Shown here one piece after another: positions 7,591 to 16,388 of a stretch of 33,211 nt of DNA. Each line of letters begins with the position of its first letter. The first letter of the stretch is position 1. Location: assembly GCA_028284885.1 (NCBI GenBank), contig JANQQW010000358.1:1-33211 (forward strand). The letters are read 5' to 3'. The notes under the pieces were generated by a model that saw nothing but the letters and a program-made list of their open reading frames with translations, did not search any database and was not told the origin of the DNA. The stretch comes from Planctomycetaceae bacterium. Lineage in GTDB: Bacteria > Planctomycetota > Planctomycetia > Planctomycetales > Planctomycetaceae. The position numbers and the translations under genes are program-made.

Positions 7591-9168
7591 ATGCCGTCGA
7601 TGCGAAATCTGCTGGGTTCGGACTCGACGAGTCGCCGTCAGTTCTTGGCGTACAGCGCAGCGTGGGCGTCCGTCCCGTTCCTCGGTCAGGCGACCCGAGC
7701 GGCCGAGAAACCTCGCTTCGACGACGACCCGTTTTCGTTGGGAGTGGCCTCGGGCGATCCCGACCACCGGGGCATGGTCCTGTGGACTCGACTGGCACCG
7801 CAGCCGCTGCAGCCTGACGGGGGGATGCCGGCGACGGCCGTGCGTGTCGGGTGGACGGTTGCCGCGGACGAGGGCTTCAAGAAGGTGGTGGCCGAGGGGA
7901 ACACCCTGGCAACGCCCCAGCTGGGACACTCCGTCCACGTCGAGTTGAACGGACTCGAACCGGACCGGTGGTACTGGTACCGGTTCCACGTCGGCGACGC
8001 GGTGAGTCCCGTGGGACGCACCCGGACGATGCCGCTGCCGTGGGTTCAGGCCGAGCAGCTGAAGTTCGCCGTCGCCTCCTGTCAGAACTACGAGCAGGGC
8101 CACTACACGGCCTACGAACAGATGGCCGCCGACGACCTCGACCTCGTCTTCCACCTCGGCGACTACATCTACGAGTACGCCGCGGGCCGGAACGGCCGGG
8201 TTCGCACCCATCACGGTCCGGAGATCGAGTCCCTGGGGGACTACCGCGTCCGCCTGTCGCAGTACCGGTCCGATCCGCTGCTGCACCGAATGCATGCGCA
8301 GTGTCCGTGGTTCGTCACCTGGGACGACCACGAGTTCGACAACAACTACGCGGACGAGGTCTCCGAGGAGGCGGGCGTCGATCCCCGCGCGTTCCTGCGT
8401 CGGCGGATGGATGCCTACCAGGCGTACTACGAGATGATGCCCCTGCGGCGACGTTCCCTGCCGGCGGGGCCCGACCTGCAGCTCTATCGTCGCGCGCCCT
8501 TCGGCCGACTGGCCGAACTCGTGGTGCTCGACACGCGACAGTACCGCTCGGACCAGCCGAACGGCGACCGACGCTCGCCGCTCAACGAGGCGGCACTCGA
8601 CCCCCGCAGCACGATGCTGGGACGCGAGCAGAGGAACTGGCTGTACCGGTCGTTGACCGCTTCCCGCGCGACGTGGAACGTGCTCGCCCAGCAGGTGATG
8701 ATGGGCATGGTCGGCTACTCGACCGACGACGAGCCGCTGAACTACTCCATGGACCAGTGGCCCGGCTACGCGGCGGAACGAATCGAGCTGATGCGGTTCC
8801 TGTCCGAGCGTCGCGTCCCCAATCCCGTCGTGCTGACCGGGGACATCCACTCCCACTGGGCGAACGAGTTGCGCGTGAACGACCTCGACGAGAAGAGCGC
8901 GAAGGTCGCCACCGAGTTCGTGACGACCTCCATCTCCAGCGGCGGGAACGGCGAGGACAAGCCTTCCTGGTGGGCCGACATGAAGTCGGCGAACCCGTTC
9001 GTCAAGTTCCACAACCGCCAACGCGGCTACGTCCGCTGCACGGTCACGCCCGAGACCTGGACCAGTGACTTCATGGTCGTGGACCAGGTCCTCGAACCCG
9101 GCGGAAAGACGGCGGTCCGCGCATCGTTCGTGGTGGAGTCGGGCAACCCGGAGATCAACCCGGCCTGA
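7591..9168 (+). CDS. phoD: PhoD-like metallophosphatase, Tat-exported
   Basis: This 525-residue protein is a PhoD-family alkaline phosphatase/phosphodiesterase that would release phosphate from organic esters outside the cytoplasm. A twin-arginine signal is visible as SRRQFLAYS (Arg15-Arg16), followed by a hydrophobic stretch ending in ATRAAE. The phosphatase domain contains FSLGVASGDPDHRGMVLWTR, then FAVASCQNYEQG with Cys164 in the family metal-ligand position, HLGDYIYEY, WDDHEFDNN, VVLDTRQYRSD and VVLTGDIHSHW. These are the metal-binding motifs known for PhoD (iron and calcium). ATG 7591 has AGGAAG 6 bases upstream; an in-frame ATG at 7600 is also possible. I saw no convincing Pho box upstream. 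Confidence 0.92.
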   Translation: MPSMRNLLGSDSTSRRQFLAYSAAWASVPFLGQATRAAEKPRFDDDPFSLGVASGDPDHRGMVLWTRLAPQPLQPDGGMPATAVRVGWTVAADEGFKKVVAEGNTLATPQLGHSVHVELNGLEPDRWYWYRFHVGDAVSPVGRTRTMPLPWVQAEQLKFAVASCQNYEQGHYTAYEQMAADDLDLVFHLGDYIYEYAAGRNGRVRTHHGPEIESLGDYRVRLSQYRSDPLLHRMHAQCPWFVTWDDHEFDNNYADEVSEEAGVDPRAFLRRRMDAYQAYYEMMPLRRRSLPAGPDLQLYRRAPFGRLAELVVLDTRQYRSDQPNGDRRSPLNEAALDPRSTMLGREQRNWLYRSLTASRATWNVLAQQVMMGMVGYSTDDEPLNYSMDQWPGYAAERIELMRFLSERRVPNPVVLTGDIHSHWANELRVNDLDEKSAKVATEFVTTSISSGGNGEDKPSWWADMKSANPFVKFHNRQRGYVRCTVTPETWTSDFMVVDQVLEPGGKTAVRASFVVESGNPEINPA

Positions 9169-9301
9169 CCCCGGGCCCGGCGCGGCGTCTTCGGCCGTGA
9201 AGTCGACAGCGAGGCCCGTTCCGGGCGAGGTGTCGCGTCTCGAACGTTGTCTGGCCGCCGAGTGTCCGCACGACGACCTCCACAGGTTCGTGCGAGGCGG
9301 T

Positions 9302-10204
9302 CTAGGTGCTCGAGTGCTTCTTGGATTCGGCGACCTCGACGAACGACTTCACGTAGTCGATCTCGAGATCCTCCTTCCGCAGCCCGAGGAAAATCTGCTT
9401 GGCGACGCCGTGCTTCCCGAGGCGAACCGGGGTGATCGGGAACCGCTCGCGGTGTTCGAGCACGAGCCAGCGGGGGAGCGCCGCGACCCCGCGGCCGCAG
9501 GCCACCATCTGCAGCATCACCTCGGTCGTCTCGATCAGCTTGTGCCGCTTCGGCAGGAGGCCGGCCGGGGTCAGGAACTGGCTGAAGACGTCGAGCCGGT
9601 CGATCGAGACCGGGTAGGTGATGAGTGTCTGGTCGGCCAACTGCTCCGGCTTCACGAACCGCTTCTTCCGCAGCGGATGGTCGTGGTCGACGACGAGAAC
9701 CTGCTCGTAGTCGAAGACCGGGTGGAACACGAGGTCCTTCTTCTGGAGCGGGTCGGGGGTCACGAGGACGTCGATCTCGCGGTTGAACAAGGCCTCGATG
9801 CCGCCGAACTGGAACTTCTGGATGACGTCCATCTCCACCTCGGGCCAGGCTTCGAGGAACGGTGCCACCACTTTCAGCAGCCACTGGTAGCAGGGGTGGC
9901 ACTCCATGCCGATCCGCAGCGTCCCCCGCTCGCCGCGGGCGTACTGCTGGAGCTGGCGCTCGACCCTCTCGAGCTGCGGCAGGAGGCGACTCGCGCTCGT
10001 CAACAGGAACTCGCCTCCCTGCGTCAGGCGCAGTTGCCGTCCTTCCCGCGTCCAGAGCTTCAGTCCCAACTGGTCCTCGAGTTTGCGGATGGCGTGGCTG
10101 ATCGCCGGCTGGGTCACGAACAGAGCCTCGGCTGCGGCGGTGATCGAGCCGTGCTCGTTCACGGCACGAACGATCTCGAGGTGCGTTCGTTCGATGACGG
10201 CCAC
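9302..10204 (-). CDS. metR: LysR-family transcriptional activator of methionine genes, MetR-like
   Basis: This 300-residue LysR-type regulator has an N-terminal winged helix-turn-helix (SITAAAEALFVTQPAISHAIRKLE, about residues 20-43). Its effector domain closely follows E. coli MetR as I remember it: GTLRIGMECHPCYQWLLKVV, WPEVEMDVIQKF, FDYEQVLVVDHDHPL, LITYPVSIDRLDVFSQFL and MVACGRGVAALPRWLV. MetR uses homocysteine as co-inducer. The GTG start at 10204 is supported by AAGGAGG 8 bases upstream (complement of 10213-10219). The gene is divergent from metE, the classic MetR arrangement, so it likely activates metE and represses itself through the shared intergenic region. Confidence 0.9.
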   Translation of the reverse strand: MAVIERTHLEIVRAVNEHGSITAAAEALFVTQPAISHAIRKLEDQLGLKLWTREGRQLRLTQGGEFLLTSASRLLPQLERVERQLQQYARGERGTLRIGMECHPCYQWLLKVVAPFLEAWPEVEMDVIQKFQFGGIEALFNREIDVLVTPDPLQKKDLVFHPVFDYEQVLVVDHDHPLRKKRFVKPEQLADQTLITYPVSIDRLDVFSQFLTPAGLLPKRHKLIETTEVMLQMVACGRGVAALPRWLVLEHRERFPITPVRLGKHGVAKQIFLGLRKEDLEIDYVKSFVEVAESKKHSST

Positions 10205-10217
10205 GAGAGTCGCCTCC

Positions 10218-10336
10218 TTCAGGGGTATGAGCAGAGGTAATGCATCTATGCGATTTTAGAATTTGTGCTCATGGGCTCAACCCGCAACGATGCTCCCCTC
10301 GTGCGACGGGCACGACCGTCCAAGTCCGGAAACGTC
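10218..10336. promoter_or_regulatory. metR-metE divergent control region with dyads
   Basis: This short AT-richer island lies in GC-rich surroundings. ATGAGCA (10227-10233) and TGCTCAT (10266-10272) form a perfect 7-bp inverted repeat enclosing a second dyad, AATGCAT-CT-ATGCGATT (10239-10254). A TAGAAT at 10257-10262 could be a -10 element for metE. Such nested dyads between divergent genes fit a LysR-type operator. The exact MetR consensus (TGAA-N5-TTCA) is not present, so the assignment is by position. Confidence 0.45.
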
Positions 10337-10351
10337 GAGGAGGAGAAGCAC

Positions 10352-12688
10352 GTGGTCAAGACACACAATCTCGGTTACCCCCGCATCGGCGAGCAGCGGG
10401 AGCTGAAGCGGGCGACAGAGGCCTACTGGAAAGGGGAGCTCTCGGAGGCGGAGTTGTTGGAGACCGGGGCCGAACTCCGGCGGGCGAACTGGCTGAAGCA
10501 GAAGGAGGCGGGCATCGACCTGATCCCCGTCAACGACTTCTCGTTCTACGACCAAGTGCTCGACGCGAGCTGCCTGCTCGGGAACGTGCCGCCGCGGTTC
10601 CAGTGGGCGGGGAGGCGGACCGACGTCGACACCGTCTTCACGATCGCCCGCGGCACTCAAGGTGGGGCGTCGCCGGTCGAGGAGGAGAAGGACTGCCAGA
10701 CCGGGAAGGTCTCCACCTTCGCCAGCGAGATGACGAAGTGGTTCGACACGAACTACCATTACATCGTGGCAGAGTTCCGCGCGGACACGCGCTTCACCCT
10801 GAGCGGCAGCAAGGTGTTCGCCGAGTTCGCCGAGGCCAAGGCGCTCGGCATCAACGCCAAGCCGGTGCTCATCGGCCCGGTCACCTACCTGTCACTCGGA
10901 AAGGTGCAGGACTCACGGAATCCAGACTTCGATCCGTACACCCTGCTGGACGACCTGGTCGAAGTGTACGTGGAGATCGTCGGCCAGCTCGCCGCCGTCG
11001 GAGCGGAGTGGATTCAACTCGACGAGCCCGTCTTCTCCACGGACCTCGACGAGAAACAGCTTGCCGCCCTGAGGACGGCCTACCAGCGGCTCTCCGCGGC
11101 CAAAGGATCGGCGAAGCTGATCGTCGCCACGTACTTCGGCGGCGTCCGGGACAACCTCGACGCCTACCTGGCCCTGCCGGTCGAGGCCCTGCACTTCGAC
11201 TTCGTGCGCGGGGGAGAAGACGTCGACTCCGTGCTCGCGAGCTTCCCCGAGGACAAGATCCTCTCGGTCGGGATCGTCGAGGGGCGAAACGTCTGGCGGA
11301 ACGACTTCGATGCTTCGCTCGAGGTGCTGCGCAGGGCGAAGACCGCCGTTGGGGCCGAGCGGCTGTGGATCGCGCCGAGTTGCTCGCTGTTGCACTCGCC
11401 CGTCACGCTACGGAACGAGCCGCGGCTCGACCCCGAGCTGAAGAGCTGGCTCGCGTTCGCGGACGAGAAACTCGTCGAGGTCGTCGACCTGTGCCGACTG
11501 CTCGACGAGACGGGGGGCGGCGAGGCGCTCGAGGCCAGTCGTGCCGCGGCGGCCTCTCGCAAGACCAGCGACCGCATTCACGACGACGCGGTGAAGGCAC
11601 GACTGGCAGGGGTTCGGCCCGGCGACTTCGAACGCGAGTCGGAGTTCGCCGACCGGCAGCCCAGGCAGCGCGAGAAGCTCAGGCTCCCGGACTTCCCCAC
11701 CACCACCATCGGCTCCTTTCCGCAGACCAACGAGATTCGCCAGGCCCGTGCCCGGTGGAAGAAGGGCGACCTGAGCGACGACGCCTACGACACGTTTCTG
11801 AGGGAGGAGACGGCCAAGTGCGTCGCCTTCCAGGACGAGATCGGCATCGACGTGCTCGTCCACGGCGAGTTCGAGCGGAACGACATGGTCGAGTACTTCG
11901 GTGAGCACCTCGACGGCTTCGCGTTCACCATGAACGGCTGGGTGCAGAGCTACGGCACCCGCTGCGTCAAGCCGCCGGTCGTCTTCGGCGACGTCAGCCG
12001 GCCGCGGCCGATGACGGTCTCGTGGTCGCAGTACGCCCAGTCGCTGACCGATCGCCCGGTGAAGGGGATGCTCACCGGTCCCGTGACGATTCTGCAGTGG
12101 AGCTTCGTGCGGGACGATCAACCCCGCTCGGTGACCGCGAACCAGATCGCGTTGGCGATTCGGGACGAGGTGGTGGACCTGGAAGCCGCCGGCATCGCGG
12201 CCGTCCAGATCGACGAGCCGGCCTTCCGCGAAGGCCTGCCCCTGCGGAACGGCGACTGGGAAGCGTACCTCGACTGGGCCGTGAAGGCGTTCCGCCTCAG
12301 TGCGAGTGGGGTTCGGGACGACACCCAGATTCACACCCACATGTGCTACTCCGAGTTCAACGACGTCATCCACTCGATCGCCGATCTGGACGCCGACGTG
12401 ATCACGATCGAGACGAGCCGTTCGAACATGGAGCTGCTCGACGCCTTCGTCGACTTCCGGTATCCGAACGAGATCGGCCCGGGCGTGTACGACATCCACT
12501 CGCCGCGAGTTCCGCCGGCGGAGGAGATGGCCAACCTGATGGCCAAGGCCGAGGCCGTGATCCCGCCGCGAAACCTGTGGGTGAACCCGGACTGTGGTCT
12601 GAAGACCCGCCAGTGGGAGGAGGTCAAGCCGTCCCTGGTGCACATGGTCTCCGCGGCGAGAAAGCTGCGGTCCGCCGTGGCGGTCTAG
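10352..12688 (+). CDS. metE: Cobalamin-independent methionine synthase
   Basis: This 778-residue enzyme transfers a methyl group from methyl-tetrahydrofolate polyglutamate to homocysteine in the cytoplasm. The N-terminal domain begins with THNLGYPRIGEQRELKRA. The catalytic C-terminal barrel has FPTTTIGSFPQTNEIRQAR, HGEFERNDMVEYFGE, KGMLTGPVTILQWSF, VQIDEPAFREGLPL, HMCYSEFNDVI and NPDCGLKTR. The zinc ligands expected from E. coli MetE are present as His663, Cys665 and Cys748. GTG 10352 is chosen because AGGAGG at 10338-10343 is 8 bases upstream and the family normally starts just before THNLG. An upstream in-frame GTG at 10265 lies in the control region. It pairs with metR. Confidence 0.95.
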   Translation: MVKTHNLGYPRIGEQRELKRATEAYWKGELSEAELLETGAELRRANWLKQKEAGIDLIPVNDFSFYDQVLDASCLLGNVPPRFQWAGRRTDVDTVFTIARGTQGGASPVEEEKDCQTGKVSTFASEMTKWFDTNYHYIVAEFRADTRFTLSGSKVFAEFAEAKALGINAKPVLIGPVTYLSLGKVQDSRNPDFDPYTLLDDLVEVYVEIVGQLAAVGAEWIQLDEPVFSTDLDEKQLAALRTAYQRLSAAKGSAKLIVATYFGGVRDNLDAYLALPVEALHFDFVRGGEDVDSVLASFPEDKILSVGIVEGRNVWRNDFDASLEVLRRAKTAVGAERLWIAPSCSLLHSPVTLRNEPRLDPELKSWLAFADEKLVEVVDLCRLLDETGGGEALEASRAAAASRKTSDRIHDDAVKARLAGVRPGDFERESEFADRQPRQREKLRLPDFPTTTIGSFPQTNEIRQARARWKKGDLSDDAYDTFLREETAKCVAFQDEIGIDVLVHGEFERNDMVEYFGEHLDGFAFTMNGWVQSYGTRCVKPPVVFGDVSRPRPMTVSWSQYAQSLTDRPVKGMLTGPVTILQWSFVRDDQPRSVTANQIALAIRDEVVDLEAAGIAAVQIDEPAFREGLPLRNGDWEAYLDWAVKAFRLSASGVRDDTQIHTHMCYSEFNDVIHSIADLDADVITIETSRSNMELLDAFVDFRYPNEIGPGVYDIHSPRVPPAEEMANLMAKAEAVIPPRNLWVNPDCGLKTRQWEEVKPSLVHMVSAARKLRSAVAV

Positions 12689-12707
12689 TCGAGGCGCGCC
12701 TCGACGT

Positions 12708-12742
12708 CGAGGGACGGCAAGTCGCGTGCTTGTCGTCCCTCG
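12708..12742. terminator. Two-sided hairpin between metE and selO
   Basis: The arms 12708-12721 and 12729-12742 (CGAGGGACGGCAAG / CTTGTCGTCCCTCG) pair over 14 bases, with one G-U wobble and a 7-base loop. A smaller palindrome, CGAGGCGCGCCTCG (12690-12703), precedes it. It sits between convergent stops and could end transcription from both sides, although T-runs are poor. Confidence 0.6.
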
Positions 12743-12784
12743 CCTCGTAATTTGGCTCGCGCTCGCTGGTCCGAGAGCCCACCG

Positions 12785-14245
12785 TCACGTGCCGCAGAAG
12801 GTGCGGTACCGCGGCCGGTTCGCCGGCGGGGGTTGTTGGTACTCGGGCGCAGCGGAGGAGTCGAAGGGCTTCGACAGCGCGGCCAGCAGGTCGTGCAGGA
12901 CGGTCATGTCGTCGTTCTCCGCGGCTGCGAGGGCTTCTTCGACCCGATGGTTCCGCGGGACGACGGCCGGGTTCACGGCACGCATCTGCGGACCCGCCGA
13001 CTCCGGTGTTCGCCCCTCTCGGCCGAGCCGCTCCGTCCACTGCTCCCGCCACGCCCGCAGACACTCGTCGTTCTCGAGATCGAGCGGCAGCCGCCCGGTC
13101 TCGGCCAGTTGCCGGAACGTGCCGGTGAAGTCGGCCCCCGCCGCCTGCATGCCCTTCAGCAAGGCCTCGACCAGCTCGCGGTCCCCCGACTCCTCCTGCT
13201 GCAAGCCGAGCTTCCTCCGCATGCCGTCGAGCCAGTAGCCTTCGTAGGCGGGGACGAACGACTCGATGGCTGTCGTGGCGGTCGCGACCGCCTCGTCCTT
13301 GTCGGCGTCCAGCAGCGGCAGCAGCGTCTCGGCGAACCGGCACAGGTTCCACTGCGCGATCGGCGGCTGGTTCTTGTAGGCGTACCGCCCCCCCTCGTCG
13401 ATCGAGCTGAAGACCATGTCCGCGTGGTACTCGTCGAGGAACGCGCACGGGCCGTAGTCGATCGTCTCGCCCGAGATCGTCATGTTGTCGGTGTTCATGA
13501 CGCCGTGGACGAAGCCGACGAGTTGCCAACTGGCGACGAGGGCGGCCTGCCGGTCGATCACCGCCCGCAGGAACGCGAGGTACGGTTGCGGTTCGGCGGC
13601 GAGTTCCGGGTCGTGCCGGGCGATGGCGTAGTCGGCGAGCGTGCGAACGGCCGACTCGCCGAGGAAGCTGGCGGCGTACTCGAAGGTGCCCACTCGGAGG
13701 TGGCTGGCCGCCACCCGTGTGAGCACGGCTCCGGGGAGCGGCCGTTCGCGGCGAACCTTCTCGCCCGTGGCCACCACGGCGAGGCTGCGGGTGGTCGGAA
13801 TGCCGAGGGCGTGCATCGCCTCGCCGACGACGTACTCGCGAAGCATCGGGCCGAGTGCCGCCAGCCCGTCCCCGCGGCGCGAGTACGGGGTCCGCCCCGA
13901 CCCCTTGAACTGGACGTCGACCAGGCGACCAGCTGGCGTGCGGTGCTCCCCCAGCAGGATCGCGCGACCGTCTCCCAACATGGTGAAGCCGCCGAACTGG
14001 TGGCCCGCGTACGCTTGCGCGATCGGCCGGGCCCCCGCGGGGATCGCCTGCCCGGCGAGGACGGACGCGACCGACGGTTCCTCCGCGTCGGGGACAGACA
14101 ACCCGAGTTCGTCCGCCAGGCGGTGGTTGAGGATCGCCACCCGCGGCGAGCGGAAGCGGGCCGGCGTCACCTCGGCGGAGAACTCCGGCGGGAGTTCCGC
14201 ATAGGTGTTCTCGAACTCCCAGCTGAACCCGTTGGCGTCGTTCAC
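12785..14245 (-). CDS. selO: SelO/YdiU-family protein adenylyltransferase
   Basis: This 486-residue protein is a pseudokinase-fold AMPylase of the SelO family, which attaches AMP to protein Ser/Thr/Tyr residues and is linked to redox stress. Visible motifs are QAYAGHQFGGFTMLGDGRAI, VDVQFKGSGRTPYSRRGDG with the nucleotide-binding Lys114, and HGVMNTDNM with Asp253. IDYGPCAFLDEY carries Asp263, the pair expected for metal and catalysis. The C-terminus ends in TFCGT with Cys484, where some eukaryotic homologues carry selenocysteine. There is no in-frame TGA here, so this is the cysteine form. The GTG start at 14245 gives the normal family N-terminus; an out-of-frame ATG lies just before it. It is convergent with metE. 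Confidence 0.9.
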   Translation of the reverse strand: MNDANGFSWEFENTYAELPPEFSAEVTPARFRSPRVAILNHRLADELGLSVPDAEEPSVASVLAGQAIPAGARPIAQAYAGHQFGGFTMLGDGRAILLGEHRTPAGRLVDVQFKGSGRTPYSRRGDGLAALGPMLREYVVGEAMHALGIPTTRSLAVVATGEKVRRERPLPGAVLTRVAASHLRVGTFEYAASFLGESAVRTLADYAIARHDPELAAEPQPYLAFLRAVIDRQAALVASWQLVGFVHGVMNTDNMTISGETIDYGPCAFLDEYHADMVFSSIDEGGRYAYKNQPPIAQWNLCRFAETLLPLLDADKDEAVATATTAIESFVPAYEGYWLDGMRRKLGLQQEESGDRELVEALLKGMQAAGADFTGTFRQLAETGRLPLDLENDECLRAWREQWTERLGREGRTPESAGPQMRAVNPAVVPRNHRVEEALAAAENDDMTVLHDLLAALSKPFDSSAAPEYQQPPPANRPRYRTFCGT

Positions 14246-14285
14246 TTCATCCGTCCCTTCGGCCCGAGGTTTGTCCCAATGCCGC

Positions 14286-14302
14286 CCTCCACGAGGTGGA
14301 GG
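14286..14302 (-). terminator. Hairpin between the DUF3299-like gene and selO
   Basis: CCTCCAC and GTGGAGG form a perfect 7-bp stem with a GAG loop, extended outward by GCCG/CGGC across small bulges. It lies about 70 bases after the DUF3299-like stop on the minus strand. There is no T-run, so termination is only a suggestion. Confidence 0.35.
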
Positions 14303-14368
14303 TGTCGGCGTCGAACAGAAACGTTTCTCGATCCACCTCGTCCTTCTTCTGGCAGTATGCGAGTCCCG

Positions 14369-15007
14369 TCAAGTCGAGGACGGCGACGACTCTGGTCGTT
14401 TCCTCTGCTCGTTCAGCCAGGGAAGCATCGGCTGGTTGAGGCAGCGGTTTCGGACGTTCGGTGGCATGACGTCCTCGACGTCGACGAACTCGATCGCGAC
14501 GTCTTCGAGCGTGTAGAGCGCGCCGAGGCTGTTCTCCTTCTCCAGCCGGAGCACGCCTTCGACGTTCACGAACACGGCTGAGCTCTTCCGATCGACCTTC
14601 GACACTGGGAACGGGGCGTTCGGGCACTCGACCAGGACGCTGAACTCGGTTCGCGGCATCGCAGCCAGCCCGCAGCACCAGGCCACCCCCTCCTCGGCGG
14701 GCAGCAACAGGAACTCCGTGACCTCCCGGTCACCCTCCTCGTTCTCGCGCACTCCCGAGGCCAGCACGAATCCGACGCCCGGCAGTTCGACCCGCGTCCC
14801 GTCGGTGGCGGCAACGGACTCGTCGAACTGGGGGGTGACACCGCCGTCGGCGTTCTCGACCAAGGACGTCTTCTTGATGTCACGCCAGAGTTTCGGCTCG
14901 ATCGACTCTTCGCCGTTCGGCCCGTTCCAGCCCCAGAGGTACCAGCCGTTCCACGCCACGATCAGGACGACCGCCGCGACGCCGGTGACGACTTCCTGCC
15001 TTCTCAT
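14369..15007 (-). CDS. Membrane-anchored protein, DUF3299-like
   Basis: This 212-residue protein has one N-terminal membrane segment (about residues 6-26, VVTGVAAVVLIVAWNGWYLW). An extracytoplasmic part follows, with LPGVGFVLASG, VTEFLLLPAEEGVAWCCG (Cys111-Cys112) and a beta-rich FSVLVECP region. The pattern of a beta-strand leading to EFLLLP and a cysteine resembles DUF3299 proteins, which I recall near zinc-uptake genes in some proteobacteria; this is not confirmed by any search. The ATG at 15007 overlaps the stop of the upstream permease gene as ATGA, so the two are probably translationally coupled. A metal-related role is inferred from context. Confidence 0.6.
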   Translation of the reverse strand: MRRQEVVTGVAAVVLIVAWNGWYLWGWNGPNGEESIEPKLWRDIKKTSLVENADGGVTPQFDESVAATDGTRVELPGVGFVLASGVRENEEGDREVTEFLLLPAEEGVAWCCGLAAMPRTEFSVLVECPNAPFPVSKVDRKSSAVFVNVEGVLRLEKENSLGALYTLEDVAIEFVDVEDVMPPNVRNRCLNQPMLPWLNEQRKRPESSPSST

Positions 15008-16185
15008 GCCTTGGCCTCCTCGGGAATCGGTGTCGTGCCGACCGTGTCGCCGTCCCCGCCGCCTGCGTCGCGCTGCACGAGGCGCTGCTTGAGGCCGACG
15101 CCGATCGTCACGAGCAGGACGAGGATGAACGGGTAGTGCCACGTCGGCACGCTGGCGGCGATCCGTCCGAGGTCGTTCCGCTCGACCCGGTTGCCGAAGA
15201 TCATCGGCACGCAGCAGTCCTGCACCACGAGCTCGTTCTCCGCGACCATCGTCGCCTTGTACTCGTACGATGCGAAGACGACGTGGTTGGCGAACAGCCC
15301 GCCGGCCAGCGCAATCGTCAACAGGCTGGCCGTGTAGAACGTCGCGGCGCCGAGCCCCATGTTGCGTCGAATGGCGTTCAGTTCGCCGAGGTTCGTGGCC
15401 GGTCCCGCGACCATGTACGCCAACATCGCTCCCGGCATCGCGCCGTGCATCAGCAGCGCCCACACGATCGGGACGGTGGGGACCGAGCACGTGTAGACGG
15501 GGACGGCGACCAGGACGACGAGCAGCAGCGTCCAGACGCTGCGGGTCCCCAGGTACGCTTCGGTCAACTCGATCGGCAGAAAGGCGAGCACGAGTGCCGC
15601 CACGGCCAAACCGATCACGAGATCGACGCTCACGTCGGCACCGAGGTCCCAGAAGGCCCAGCGCATGGCTCGGCCGAAGCGCGAGCCGCTTTCCGGTTCG
15701 GGGTGGTGATGACCGTGTTCCTCCTTGAGCCGGTCGACGGGGATCTCGCGTTCGGCGAGGGGACCGGTCTCACGTCGCAGCAACCGGTTGCCGACCACCC
15801 CGATCAGGAACGACCCGGCCAAGGCAACGCCGACGTACGTTGCGAGGTACGTCGGACCCAGCATCATGCCGACCATCACGACGGCCACAGGAGAGATCGC
15901 GGGCGAACTCGTCATGAAGGCGAGTGCGGTCCCGAGCCCACCCCCCGCACGGTGAACCCCGACGCCGAGCGGAATCACTCCGCACGAGCAGATCGGCAGC
16001 AGTGCCCCGATGCCGACGGCGTTCACCACGGGCCGCACGCCCCGGTCACCGAGGTGCCTCGCAAGCGACTCGCGAGAGACGTACTCCTTGATCAACGCCG
16101 CTGCGACGTAGCCCAGGACGAGGTACGGGGCCGACATCGCCAGTGCCGTGAACAGCGAGTTGACGAAGAGCGACAGATGGTCCAT
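15004..16185 (-). CDS. CxC-motif permease (ArsP / DUF318 / SO_0444 type)
   Basis: This 393-residue integral membrane protein has about eight to ten hydrophobic segments. The first half contains the family motif GALLPICSCGVIPLG with Cys66-x-Cys68. The second half has the related PVYTCSVPTVPIVWAL (Cys233) and GAMLAYMVAGPATNLGEL. A central cytoplasmic loop is His-rich (EEHGHHHPE, about residues 155-163), and VVQDCCVP lies further on. PF03773-type permeases export methylated arsenicals or Cu/Zn. The histidine loop and cysteine pairs favour a metal ion, but the substrate is not decidable from sequence alone. It overlaps the DUF3299-like gene by 4 bases and lies about 200 bases downstream of hisI. 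Confidence 0.8.
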   Translation of the reverse strand: MDHLSLFVNSLFTALAMSAPYLVLGYVAAALIKEYVSRESLARHLGDRGVRPVVNAVGIGALLPICSCGVIPLGVGVHRAGGGLGTALAFMTSSPAISPVAVVMVGMMLGPTYLATYVGVALAGSFLIGVVGNRLLRRETGPLAEREIPVDRLKEEHGHHHPEPESGSRFGRAMRWAFWDLGADVSVDLVIGLAVAALVLAFLPIELTEAYLGTRSVWTLLLVVLVAVPVYTCSVPTVPIVWALLMHGAMPGAMLAYMVAGPATNLGELNAIRRNMGLGAATFYTASLLTIALAGGLFANHVVFASYEYKATMVAENELVVQDCCVPMIFGNRVERNDLGRIAASVPTWHYPFILVLLVTIGVGLKQRLVQRDAGGGDGDTVGTTPIPEEAKA

Positions 16186-16388
16186 TCGGTTCTCTCTGGC
16201 CGAATGCGACCTTCGTCACGATCCGGCACGCCCGCCGTGCGTCTTCGTCGCTCTGTGGCCCCGGTCGTCGATCGCCGGACCAAGGCCGCGCGTCGGCAAC
16301 GTTCTCCGAGACTGCAAGACCTTTCGACAGCGGAGGTGACCACCTCGCGCGGAGTCCCGCACGGTGACCGCGTGCGACCGTCCCGCCC

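Noticed and set aside
10205-10351. SAM or cobalamin riboswitch before metE
   Set aside because: The leader is too short and lacks the conserved cores; the divergent metR explains regulation.
10240-11904. A 554-codon plus-strand frame overlapping metE
   Set aside because: It lies out of frame with the fully conserved MetE protein and shows no motif.
12785-14245. Selenocysteine form of SelO
   Set aside because: The codon in the C-terminal TFCGT motif is a normal Cys codon and the frame ends there; no in-frame TGA or SECIS-like hairpin is needed.
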